Positions 1-6,901 of a DNA stretch of 19,951 nt are shown in pieces. Location of the stretch: positions 1-19,951 of the forward strand of contig JAIWNU010000072.1 in assembly GCA_020216655.1 (NCBI GenBank), in the 5' to 3' direction. A program made the translations under genes and the position numbers. Positions within the stretch are counted from its first letter, which is position 1, and each line of letters starts with the position of its first letter. The notes under the pieces are model-generated. The model ran no database searches. It was given only the letters and a program-made list of their open reading frames with translations, and was not told where the DNA came from. Source of the stretch: Treponema sp. GTDB taxonomy: Bacteria > Spirochaetota > Spirochaetia > Treponematales > Breznakiellaceae.

Positions 1-876
1 GCCCTTCCCGAAGAGATCGACGAAGCGCTGGAAGAAGGCATTCGTATCGAAAATTCCTGGGGCCCCAAACGGATCATCGTTAAAGACGGCAAGGTTGCCG
101 GCGTGGAATTTAAAAAGTGCGTCCGTGTCTTTGATGAAAACGGACGATTCAATCCTGCTTTTGATGAAAACACTACCATAACGGTGGAAGCTGACCGGGT
201 CCTGCTTTCGGTTGGACAGGCGATTGACTGGGGCAAGGTTCTGGAAGGAACCAGTATTGAACTTAACCCCAATAAAACCGTTAAGGTGGATCCGACAACC
301 TTCCAGACCAGCGAATCGGATGTCTTTGCCGGCGGCGATGTTGTAACTGGTCCGAAGTTCGCAATAGATGCTATTGCATTAGGCAAAGAAGGGGCTATCT
401 CTCTGCACCGCTTTGTTCATAAGGGACAGAGCCTTGTACTGGGAAGGCTTAAACGGGATTATAAACCTATTGATAAGGAAAACCTGAACCTGGAAGGCTA
501 CGATGCCATCCCGCGGCAGCGGCCTATCGTTCATGCAAAGGAAGAGGAAAAACTCTCTTTCCATGACATTCGGGGTGTACTGACCGAGGAACAGGTTAAA
601 AAAGAAACCGAACGCTGTCTGAGCTGCGGCGCAACAGTTATCGATGAATTCATGTGTCTCGGCTGCGGCCAGTGCGTGACCCGCTGCAAGTTTGAGGCGA
701 TAAAACTGGTGCGGCGCTATGATGCAGAACAGCTTCCCTATGAAAAAATTAAGCCGACAGTTATCAAGTATATCCTGAAGCGCAAGGTCAAAATTGCGGG
801 TAAGGCGGTACTCACCAATCTTGGTGCCCTGTTCGGCAAAAAAGAAAAGGCCGGAGAAAAACAGTGCACGAACTAG
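1..876 (+). CDS. FAD/NAD(P)-dependent oxidoreductase with C-terminal Fe-S cysteines, 5' partial
   Basis: The reading frame is open from base 1, so the gene begins before the window; 291 codons and a TAG stop are visible. The segment around nt 322-400 reads SDVFAGGDVVTGP followed by an AIALGKEGA stretch, the second FAD-contact motif of the GltD-like pyridine-nucleotide oxidoreductases. Near the end come C-x2-C (nt 616-627) and then C-x2-C-x2-C-x3-C (nt 655-687), a ferredoxin-like 4Fe-4S ligand pattern, followed by a basic tail of about 60 residues. The family moves electrons between NAD(P)H, flavin and Fe-S centres, but the partner cannot be named from this fragment. The stop overlaps the next start by 13 nt, so it is translationally coupled to the HypA-like gene and the nickel/cobalt importer. 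The nucleotide-binding N-terminus is not visible. The class is secure and the substrate unknown. Confidence 0.85.
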   Translation, partial: ALPEEIDEALEEGIRIENSWGPKRIIVKDGKVAGVEFKKCVRVFDENGRFNPAFDENTTITVEADRVLLSVGQAIDWGKVLEGTSIELNPNKTVKVDPTTFQTSESDVFAGGDVVTGPKFAIDAIALGKEGAISLHRFVHKGQSLVLGRLKRDYKPIDKENLNLEGYDAIPRQRPIVHAKEEEKLSFHDIRGVLTEEQVKKETERCLSCGATVIDEFMCLGCGQCVTRCKFEAIKLVRRYDAEQLPYEKIKPTVIKYILKRKVKIAGKAVLTNLGALFGKKEKAGEKQCTN

Positions 877-1106
877 GCATCATGATGCATATTGTGGAGA
901 CCGTAGAAACCTTTGCCAAGGAACAGGGGGTGAATCAGATAAAAACCCTGGTGCTCCAAGTGGGAGAGGAATCTCCGGTCGTTCCGCAATACCTCCGTGC
1001 ATGTTATCCTGCAGCGGTGGATGGAACCACACTGCAGGATACGGAACTGGAGATTGAGATAATTCCCGGCCGGGATTTTCTTATTAAAGAGATTGTGGCC
1101 CTGTAA
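864..1106 (+). CDS. HypA-like nickel metallochaperone lacking the zinc-ribbon domain
   Basis: This 80-residue protein starts at GTG (MHELGIMMHIVETV), with GGAG at 853-856 placed 7 nt upstream. HypA/HybF proteins deliver nickel to hydrogenase maturation; they have an N-terminal Met-His-Glu nickel site and a zinc domain with two CxxC pairs, and are about 113 residues long. Here the MHE start and the N-terminal fold are present (MHELGI, LVLQVGEES, LEIEIIPG), but the protein passes straight from IIPG to RDFLIKEIVAL, which resembles the segment after the zinc domain in longer homologues. No cysteine pair remains; the only cysteine is in RACYPAA. An in-frame internal deletion explains this best, though a naturally short subfamily is possible. 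It overlaps the oxidoreductase upstream and lies 27 nt before the NikM gene, which supports a nickel-related role for the operon. Confidence 0.75.
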   Translation: MHELGIMMHIVETVETFAKEQGVNQIKTLVLQVGEESPVVPQYLRACYPAAVDGTTLQDTELEIEIIPGRDFLIKEIVAL

Positions 1107-1133
1107 CAGGGCAGGAGCTTAAGGAGTTTTAGT

Positions 1134-2165
1134 ATGCACATGGCGGATGCCCTGATATCCCCGCAGGTCGGCGCAGTAATGTGGACAGCGACGCTGGCTG
1201 TCGGGGCCTATTCGATAAAAAAGGCCCGGGAAAAGGAGGAGCAAGACCATATAGCCCTGGCGGGTATTCTGGGAGCCTTTGTTTTTGCAGCTCAGATGAT
1301 TAATTTCTCCATCCCAGGTACCGGTTCGAGCGGACATATTGGCGGGGGACTTCTTTTATCCATTCTCCTTGGTCCCCACCTCGCCTTTTTAACCATAGCG
1401 GCCATATTGCTCATTCAAGCGCTTTTTTTTGCCGACGGTGGGCTACTAAGCTACGGATGCAATGTTTTTAACCTCGCTTTTTACACCTGCTTTATAGCCT
1501 ATCCGCTCCTTTGCCAACTCAGCAAAAAAACTGACAAGAAAAGCACCTTAAGCAAGGCCGCAATGGTACTTGCCAGCGTTATAGGTCTGCAATTGGGTGC
1601 CTTCTCGGTAGTTCTGGAAACACTCTTCTCGAACAAAACAGAGCTTCCTTTCTTCACCTTTGTCATGCTGATGCAGCCAATCCATTTGGCTATCGGCCTT
1701 GTAGAAGGTTTTATAACCGCCGCTATCATTTCCTCTGTAGAAAAAACAGCCCCCCAGATTCTGTCTCATGCTCGCACTCAGAGTAGCACAGCGCCAGCTA
1801 TAGAAAAACTTGGGGCAGTTTTTATTGTTGCTGCACTTTTTACCGGCGGCATCCTCTCATGGTTTGCCTCTACTCAACCAGACGGCCTTGAATGGTCAAT
1901 CGAAAAAGTCTCCGGTACGGTTGATATAGAGAGTACAAGCAATGTACATGGTCTTTTTTCGGACCTTCAAAAAAAGACTGCCATATTGCCCGATTATTCC
2001 TTCGGGACTACAGGTGAAGCACTAGAAACATGGCCTAAAGCTGACGCGGGGACCAGTGTTTCAGGAATCGCAGGAGCATTTTTTACCTTTCTGCTCGTTT
2101 TCATCATCGGGTTTGCCTTAAAACCCAAAAACAAACCTGAGCCTGTACAGAAAGCAAAGTGGTAA
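1134..2165 (+). CDS. Nickel/cobalt ECF transporter substrate-binding subunit, M and N parts fused (NikMN/CbiMN type)
   Basis: This 343-residue membrane protein begins MHMADALISP, the conserved N-terminus of CbiM/NikM in which the amino group and His2 help bind Ni2+ or Co2+. AGGAG at 1122-1126 fixes the start. About six hydrophobic segments form the M part in residues 1-200. A further segment near 220-240 leads into a PDGLE motif (residues 249-253) and LPDYSF, with a final membrane helix near the C-terminus; this is the N component (CbiN/NikN-like) fused to M. Together with the next two genes it makes a complete MN-Q-O importer. Nickel rather than cobalt is favoured by the neighbouring HypA-like gene, but that is inference. 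No cobalamin riboswitch lies in front, because the operon starts upstream of the window. Confidence 0.92.
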   Translation: MHMADALISPQVGAVMWTATLAVGAYSIKKAREKEEQDHIALAGILGAFVFAAQMINFSIPGTGSSGHIGGGLLLSILLGPHLAFLTIAAILLIQALFFADGGLLSYGCNVFNLAFYTCFIAYPLLCQLSKKTDKKSTLSKAAMVLASVIGLQLGAFSVVLETLFSNKTELPFFTFVMLMQPIHLAIGLVEGFITAAIISSVEKTAPQILSHARTQSSTAPAIEKLGAVFIVAALFTGGILSWFASTQPDGLEWSIEKVSGTVDIESTSNVHGLFSDLQKKTAILPDYSFGTTGEALETWPKADAGTSVSGIAGAFFTFLLVFIIGFALKPKNKPEPVQKAKW

Positions 2166-2980
2166 TCTATACAAAAGAAGAACAACGATTCAGAGGCTTC
2201 GAGGAATTTGCATCCCTATCCAGCGGTGTGCACCGGCTTCATCCGGCAGCACTGCTGGTTACCATTATTGGATACATCATTGCCATTTCTTCGTATCCAT
2301 ACACGGCTGTAAGTGTATTAATACCCTATTGCATCTTTCCCGTGCTGCTGGCCCGGTTTGCCCGCATACCCCTCAAACCCCTTATTACCGCAACACTAAA
2401 AGTCATGCCCCTCATTATTATGATTGGAATACTGCAGCCTTTTACAGATCGCGTTTTTATTAAGGTTGGCTCCCTTTCCTTTAGCCGTGGCTGGATTATT
2501 TTCATCTCTCTACTTATAAAAGCATTTTTAACCATACTGGCTAATTTCTTGCTTATCAGTATTTTAGGCATCGGCGGACTGCAAAAAGCAATGAAAAGCC
2601 TGGGGCTCCCCCCTCTTTTTTATTTGCTTTTTACCATGGTATACCGCTACATTATGCTCTTACTGGAAGATATATACCGGGCGATGCGGGCCTATGAAAT
2701 ACGAAGCGGCGGGAACCCAAAGCTCCGGCCGCAGGAGTGGGGGACCGTTCCCGCAAGCATTTTGATACGAACCTATGAACAGGGGCTGCGTATTGAACAG
2801 GCCATGAAACTAAGAGGCTACGATCCGGCACAGCCCTTCGGGCAGGTGCCCAGGATATCCTTTAAGGATATTGTATTTATTCTCGTCTGTATAAGCAGCT
2901 TTGTTATGTTCCGAATCTTTCCAGTCTCTGTCCTGTTAGGCGATATGTTAATAACTGGTTTCAAGGCACTACATGGATAA
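2159..2980 (+). CDS. ECF transporter transmembrane protein NikQ/CbiQ
   Basis: This 273-residue integral membrane protein has several hydrophobic helices (about residues 28-70, 85-140, 155-180 and 240-260). The conserved CbiQ/EcfT segment EQAMKLRGYDP lies near residue 220; such Ala/Arg-Gly motifs form the coupling helices that contact the ATPase. It links ATP hydrolysis by NikO to substrate movement through NikMN in the cytoplasmic membrane. The start is GTG at 2159, overlapping the nikMN stop by 7 nt, with only a weak purine stretch upstream, so translation is probably coupled. Its stop in turn overlaps the ATPase start by 8 nt. Length and motif are usual for the family. Confidence 0.9.
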   Translation: MVIYTKEEQRFRGFEEFASLSSGVHRLHPAALLVTIIGYIIAISSYPYTAVSVLIPYCIFPVLLARFARIPLKPLITATLKVMPLIIMIGILQPFTDRVFIKVGSLSFSRGWIIFISLLIKAFLTILANFLLISILGIGGLQKAMKSLGLPPLFYLLFTMVYRYIMLLLEDIYRAMRAYEIRSGGNPKLRPQEWGTVPASILIRTYEQGLRIEQAMKLRGYDPAQPFGQVPRISFKDIVFILVCISSFVMFRIFPVSVLLGDMLITGFKALHG

Positions 2981-3704
2981 ACCACGCATCGTTGTAGATA
3001 AACTAAGCCACACCTATCCCGATGGTTGGCGGGTGCTTTCCAATTTGTCCTTTTCTATACAGGCCGGAACGACGATTGCTTTGGCAGGGGCAAACGGCAG
3101 CGGCAAAACTACCCTGCTCTGGCTCATTGCAGGTATTTTAGAAGCCAGTCAGGGAAGCATCCATATTGATGAAATTCCGCTGAATCGAGGAACGGTCCGC
3201 CAGATACAAAGAAAAATTGGCCTTGCGTTCCAGAATCCAGAGGACCAGCTGTTTATGGCTACGGTCCGGCAGGATGTGGAATTTGGGCCCCGGAACCTTT
3301 ACTATTCCGATCAGGAGATCGAAACACGGGCAACAGATGCCATGAAGAAAACCGGCTGTCTCCATCTAGCAGAGAGGCCCCCCTACCGTCTTTCGGGGGG
3401 CGAAAAGCGCTTGGCGTCCTTGGCCACCATTCTCGCAACCGATGCCGAAATCCTATTATTAGATGAGCCGACCAACGCCCTCGATCCCCGTTCCAGAAGG
3501 AATACTATTAACCTGCTCAGAAGACTTCCCCAGACAAAACTGATTGCAACCCACGATTTAGATCTGGCACTTGAACTCTGCGATGAAGTCATACTGCTCC
3601 ATCAGGGGACCCTCGCAGCCAGGGGCCCCGCTCGGCAAATTCTAAGCGACCCGCTGCTACTCGAATCAGTGGGCCTCGAACTTCCCCTGTCACTTCAGGG
3701 TTAA
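2973..3704 (+). CDS. ECF transporter ATP-binding protein NikO/CbiO
   Basis: This 243-residue ABC ATPase has a Walker A GANGSGKTT at residues 39-47, a Q-loop in FQNPEDQLF, the signature LSGGEKRL, Walker B ILLLDEPTNALD and an H-loop His in IATHDLDLA. It supplies energy to the nickel/cobalt importer with the two upstream membrane subunits. FQNPEDQ is characteristic of ECF-type ATPases. The ATG lies inside the end of nikQ, with AAGG at 2963-2966. It is the last gene of the operon, and its stop codon is one base from the stop of the oppositely oriented P-type ATPase gene. Confidence 0.93.
   Translation: MDKPRIVVDKLSHTYPDGWRVLSNLSFSIQAGTTIALAGANGSGKTTLLWLIAGILEASQGSIHIDEIPLNRGTVRQIQRKIGLAFQNPEDQLFMATVRQDVEFGPRNLYYSDQEIETRATDAMKKTGCLHLAERPPYRLSGGEKRLASLATILATDAEILLLDEPTNALDPRSRRNTINLLRRLPQTKLIATHDLDLALELCDEVILLHQGTLAARGPARQILSDPLLLESVGLELPLSLQG
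3685..3700. terminator. Weak hairpin at the convergent 3' ends of nikO and the P-type ATPase gene
   Basis: CCCTG (3685-3689) pairs with CAGGG (3696-3700) across a 6-nt loop, followed by TTAAATT on the plus strand. It is inside the nikO coding end because the two operons leave only one base between stops. The stem is short and the T tract poor, so termination here would be weak or factor-dependent. Confidence 0.25.
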
Positions 3705-3705
3705 A

Positions 3706-5646
3706 TTACCGCAGGGCCCGGCTCGCATTCACTACCGCAAGCAATGCTACACCCACATCTGCAATGACCGCTTCCCACATGCTTGCAAATCCCAGGGCCC
3801 CCAGGACAAGAAAGGCCAGCTTAAAACCAAGGGCAAACACAATGTTTTGCGTAACTATCCGCTGCGTTTTTTTTGCATGGATGATGAGCTGGGGTATGCG
3901 CCTTACCTCATCGGTCATTAAAACCACATCGGCGTTTTCTATAGCCGCATCGGTGCCGATACCGCCCATGGCAATCCCCGCATCTGACCGGGCAAGGACC
4001 GGCGCATCGTTTATGCCGTCTCCTACATAGACAAGGCTTCCGCGGCCATTGATTTCATTGAGCATGGACTCCACTTTTGCAAGCTTATCCTGCGGAAGCA
4101 GCCCATGATGAACCGGAATACCGCCCAGTTCGCGGGCAGTCCTCATGGCAGGCCCCTCATTATCGCCGGTAAGAACCGCAATATCTTGTACTCCCAGTTT
4201 TTTGAGATCCCGAAGGGCTTCCTGTGCATCCGCTTTAACCCTATCGCCGAGCATGATTTTTCCCGCATAGGTCCCCGCTACTGCCACATGGATAACCGAC
4301 TCTTCCATATCTTCGCACCGATGAGGAATCTTTTTTAGATGTAAAAGGCGGTCGTTCCCTGCAATTATTTCACGGCCCTGCACAGTGGCAACCGAACCAT
4401 GGCCGGGAATTTCGGTAAAACTGGAAGACTCATCAGGCTGTACAGATTGATGAGCCTTTCCGTATTGAGAAGCATAAAACCGTTGGACTGCTACCGAAAG
4501 CGGGTGGTTCGATGCTGAACCGGCAAGGACCGCATGGGAAAGGAGCTCTTCGGCGGTAAATCCATTGGCGGGCTGGATATGTTTTACCGTAAACGCCGCA
4601 TCTGTAAGGGTGCCGGTTTTATCAAAGACCACCGAACGCGCCTTGGCGAGCGTATCCAATACAGCCGCCCCTTTTACCAGGATTCCCTTCCGGGCGGCTC
4701 CGCCGAGACCTGCAAAATAACTTAATGGAATACTGAGCACAAAGGCACAGGGACAGGAAATAACCAGCATGGTAAGGGCCCGGTACATCCATAGGGAGAA
4801 ATGCTGCCCCGGAACAAGGAGGGGTGGTATAAGCGCCACCGCCAAAGCCAGGAAGACTACTGCCGGTGTGTACCAGCGGGCAAAACGGTGAATAAACCGC
4901 TCAGGCTTTGCTTTATTTTTCGTTGCTTCCTCTACAAGCCAAATGATCCGGCTGGCCGCGGAATCTTTTGCAAGCCTGAGGGTGCGAATCACGAGAACTC
5001 CGTCCATAACAATAAAACCCGAAAGTACCTCCGTACCAGCCTGGGCTGGCCGAGGAAGACTTTCGCCGGTCATAGAGGCTGTATCCAGGGAAGCAGTGCC
5101 TTCCACGACCTCTCCGTCCACCGGGACCCGTTCGCCGGGACGCACCTGAACAAGGTCTCCGATCTGTACCGAAGCACTTTCAATCTCTTCCCATTGGCCG
5201 TTTTTCATAACCCGGGCCGTATCTGTTTTAAGGCTGAGCAGCGCTTTAATAGACTGCCGGCTCTTAGTAACAGCCACATCCTGTAAAAACTCACCCACAC
5301 GGTACAGGACCATGACCCCCACTGCTTCTTCCATCGCGCCAATGGCAAATGCACCCAAGGAAGCAACAGACATTAGAAAGAGCTCGTCAAAGGGTTTGAA
5401 TTGCATAATATTTCGTACCGCACCGCGGAGCACCTCATATCCTGCAAGTATATATGCAGCAGCTAGGCAAATAATGGCGACTACCGAAGAAAACTCCCAC
5501 AATATTATGCCTGCGAAGCCAAGGACGAAAGCAACAATGAGCAACACCAATTCTTTTCTTTGTTCCGGGGATAAATGAAACTTAACCGCTTGAACTTTTG
5601 ATATATCTACAGAACAAGCGCCGGATGAACAGCAGGCATCTTTCAT
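3706..5646 (-). CDS. Heavy-metal-exporting P1B-type ATPase (Zn/Cd/Pb class)
   Basis: This 646-residue P-type ATPase carries the TGES actuator motif, a membrane CPC (residues 298-300) for metal transfer, DKTGTLT with phospho-acceptor D342, SNHPLS (the HP motif of P1B pumps) and GDGIND near residue 542. The last helix region contains DVGVALLAVVNA; an Asp there together with CPC is the P1B-2 pattern for Zn2+, Cd2+ and Pb2+ export rather than copper. There is no classical N-terminal HMA domain, only a short Cys-rich tail, CCSSGAC, in the first 11 residues, which could bind metal. Its start overlaps the stop of the ArsR-type regulator by 4 nt, so the two form an operon read from the operator at 6052-6080. 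It probably detoxifies the zinc group of metals in the cytoplasm. Confidence 0.93.
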   Translation of the reverse strand: MKDACCSSGACSVDISKVQAVKFHLSPEQRKELVLLIVAFVLGFAGIILWEFSSVVAIICLAAAYILAGYEVLRGAVRNIMQFKPFDELFLMSVASLGAFAIGAMEEAVGVMVLYRVGEFLQDVAVTKSRQSIKALLSLKTDTARVMKNGQWEEIESASVQIGDLVQVRPGERVPVDGEVVEGTASLDTASMTGESLPRPAQAGTEVLSGFIVMDGVLVIRTLRLAKDSAASRIIWLVEEATKNKAKPERFIHRFARWYTPAVVFLALAVALIPPLLVPGQHFSLWMYRALTMLVISCPCAFVLSIPLSYFAGLGGAARKGILVKGAAVLDTLAKARSVVFDKTGTLTDAAFTVKHIQPANGFTAEELLSHAVLAGSASNHPLSVAVQRFYASQYGKAHQSVQPDESSSFTEIPGHGSVATVQGREIIAGNDRLLHLKKIPHRCEDMEESVIHVAVAGTYAGKIMLGDRVKADAQEALRDLKKLGVQDIAVLTGDNEGPAMRTARELGGIPVHHGLLPQDKLAKVESMLNEINGRGSLVYVGDGINDAPVLARSDAGIAMGGIGTDAAIENADVVLMTDEVRRIPQLIIHAKKTQRIVTQNIVFALGFKLAFLVLGALGFASMWEAVIADVGVALLAVVNASRALR

Positions 5647-6026
5647 GCTTGTACCCTCCCCTGTTCGGAAACGTGGCTCGCGGCTATGGAAATAAGTCCT
5701 TCCACATGGTCATCGTCAAGGCTGTAATAGACAACCTTGCCATCCTTCCGGAACCGGACAAGCCGGGCACGCCTCAAAAGCGAGAGTTGATGACTAATGG
5801 CCGACTGGGTCATATCAAGGACCCGGGAAAGATCACATACACAGAGTTCACGCTCTTTGGCGAGGGCGTTTACTATTCTGAGCCGGGTGGGATCGCCGAG
5901 GATTTTAAATAGTTCAGACATAGCCAGCAGCTGGGGAACCGGCAGTTCTTCTCTCCGGGCCTGTTCCACCGCTTCTGGATGCACCTCTGTACAAGCGCAC
6001 ACTACAGTTTCTTTATGATTAATCAT
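5643..6026 (-). CDS. ArsR/SmtB-family metal-sensing repressor (CadC-like)
   Basis: This is a 127-residue winged-helix repressor. I chose ATG at 6026 because GGAG lies 5 nt upstream; an in-frame ATG at 6059 has no Shine-Dalgarno and falls inside the operator. It carries both known metal-site types: an N-terminal C10/C12 with H16 plus C62 and C64 in ELCVCDL (the alpha3N thiolate site of CadC), and D105, H107, H118 and E121 (the alpha5 site, with SmtB spacing). The recognition helix is in the MTQSAISHQLSLL segment. The family represses its own operon until metal binds. The 4-nt overlap with the exporter gene shows they are co-expressed. Cd/Pb and Zn responsiveness is inferred from the ligands. 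Confidence 0.93.
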   Translation of the reverse strand: MINHKETVVCACTEVHPEAVEQARREELPVPQLLAMSELFKILGDPTRLRIVNALAKERELCVCDLSRVLDMTQSAISHQLSLLRRARLVRFRKDGKVVYYSLDDDHVEGLISIAASHVSEQGRVQA

Positions 6027-6051
6027 ATAAACTCCACACAAAACCTTACAC

Positions 6052-6067
6052 ATGAACATTTGTTCAT
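6052..6067. promoter_or_regulatory. Operator for the ArsR/SmtB-type repressor
   Basis: ATGAACA (6052-6058), TT, TGTTCAT (6061-6067) is a perfect 7-2-7 inverted repeat. It closely matches the TGAACA-type half-sites bound by SmtB/CadC/ZiaR regulators. It ends 26 nt upstream of the chosen repressor start, where bound protein would block transcription of the repressor-exporter operon. Confidence 0.75.
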
Positions 6068-6068
6068 A

Positions 6069-6080
6069 TATTCATGAATA
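6069..6080. promoter_or_regulatory. Second palindrome beside the metal-repressor operator
   Basis: TATTCATGAATA is a perfect 12-bp palindrome two bases from the first operator and shares the TTCAT/ATGAA core. It may be a second binding site that allows cooperative repression, or part of the promoter region. No convincing -35/-10 pair could be fixed with confidence here. Confidence 0.45.
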
Positions 6081-6155
6081 AAACATACTTTAGATTTACA
6101 AAAAATTCAAGGCTGGCTCGATAAGGATTATACGACGAACAATAGATATGAAGGC

Positions 6156-6179
6156 GGAACCTGCCCAAGGGCAGGTTCC
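6156..6179. terminator. Perfect hairpin downstream of the beta-barrel gene
   Basis: GGAACCTGCCC (6156-6166) and GGGCAGGTTCC (6169-6179) are perfectly complementary around two bases, giving roughly a 10-bp stem with a tetraloop. It lies 13 nt past the stop of the minus-strand beta-barrel gene and before the repressor promoter, the right place for a terminator. On the minus strand no T tract follows, so it may be a processing or stabilising hairpin, or a weak terminator. Confidence 0.55.
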
Positions 6180-6192
6180 AGGGTGCGGGTTG

Positions 6193-6770
6193 TTATAGCT
6201 TAAAGAGTATCCCGATTAGACCGGTATTGTAGTATCCATAATAACCGTATTCAACATTGAGCGCAAAGTTGGGGGTAAAGAAGTAGCTTGCCCCTCCGGT
6301 GGTCCTGAGCCCAATCCTAAATTCAGAAGTGCGGGATCCGCTATACCCCCAGGTGTAGCTAAAAAAGCCTGCACCAAGCCCAATATAGGTATCCATATTA
6401 TCTAATGCGGAGAAACCACTGGGCCAGTCAAAATCTTTAAGTCCCAGATGTAAGGTAGCAAAGGCACCTCCACCAAGATAGGTATCAGACCAACCTGAAT
6501 ATACGCTGTTATTCCATGAATAATAGGAAGCCTTGACTGCGGCACCATAGGTCAGGGGTAAAAAGTCGGCAATGACGAATTTACCTAGTATAAACTCAAC
6601 CCCGCCAGAGACATCTATGGCTCCCCAAAAAAACCATAACCAATACCGACAGACAGGGCCAAGTCCCCCGGTGCCATGAGGGGTTCTGGCGCTTTGGGCG
6701 ATTCAGCCCAGAGACCGCTCCCAGCAGCAAGTAAAACAAGCGCCAAAACCAACACAAAACCTTTTTTCAT
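6193..6770 (-). pseudogene. Small exported beta-barrel-like protein, coding frame split at a T7 run
   Basis: The ATG at 6770 has AAGGAG about 8 nt upstream and begins MKKGFVLVLALVLLAAG with a likely cut after GLWA, a clear signal peptide. This frame continues through LALSVGIGYGFF and hits TAG at 6615-6617 after 51 residues. The -1 frame, entered at a run of seven T (minus-strand reading of 6627-6633), continues without a stop for about 140 residues rich in Gly, Tyr and Phe (WGAIDVSGGVEFILGKF, then YFFTPNFALNVEYGYYGYY) to a TAA at 6193-6195. Together they would make a protein of about 192 residues that resembles a small outer-membrane barrel, as is common in treponemes. The break could be a pseudogene, a phase-variable tract, programmed frameshifting or a sequencing error. 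The nearest hairpin downstream is at 6156-6179. Confidence 0.7.
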
Positions 6771-6858
6771 GATGCGACTCCTTGAATAAAATACGCCGCT
6801 TTAAAAGTGGTGTTATATTTCAAGTATAGTCTTTTGGAGGGAAAAAACCAGTAATTTG

Positions 6859-6895
6859 AGCCAATTTCAAAAGTAACAGACTTTTGAAATTGGCT
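6859..6895 (-). terminator. Intrinsic terminator of the antiporter gene
   Basis: A perfect 15-bp stem (6860-6874 with 6880-6894), extended by an A-T pair at 6859/6895, encloses a 5-nt loop. It begins 7 nt beyond the TAA stop of the minus-strand antiporter gene. A run of six T follows on the minus strand about 10 nt after the stem. This is the strongest terminator-like structure in the window. Confidence 0.8.
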
Positions 6896-6901
6896 AAAGA
6901 T

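Noticed and set aside
1107..1133. Cobalamin or nickel riboswitch in front of nikMN
   Set aside because: Only 27 nt separate the genes, too short for either element. Any such leader would be upstream of the window.
4801..5286. 161-residue plus-strand open frame
   Set aside because: It is antisense to the P-type ATPase coding region, has no ribosome site, and its composition mirrors the opposite strand. It is a shadow of the real gene.
3706..5646. Copper-transporting P-type ATPase
   Set aside because: CPC alone also occurs in copper pumps, but the Asp in the last helix (DVGVALL) and the linked CadC/SmtB-type regulator fit the zinc/cadmium/lead class.
5643..6059. Longer version of the metal repressor starting at the ATG at 6059
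   Set aside because: That ATG is inside the operator palindrome and lacks a Shine-Dalgarno. The ATG at 6026 has GGAG at proper spacing and gives the metal-ligand numbering of the family.
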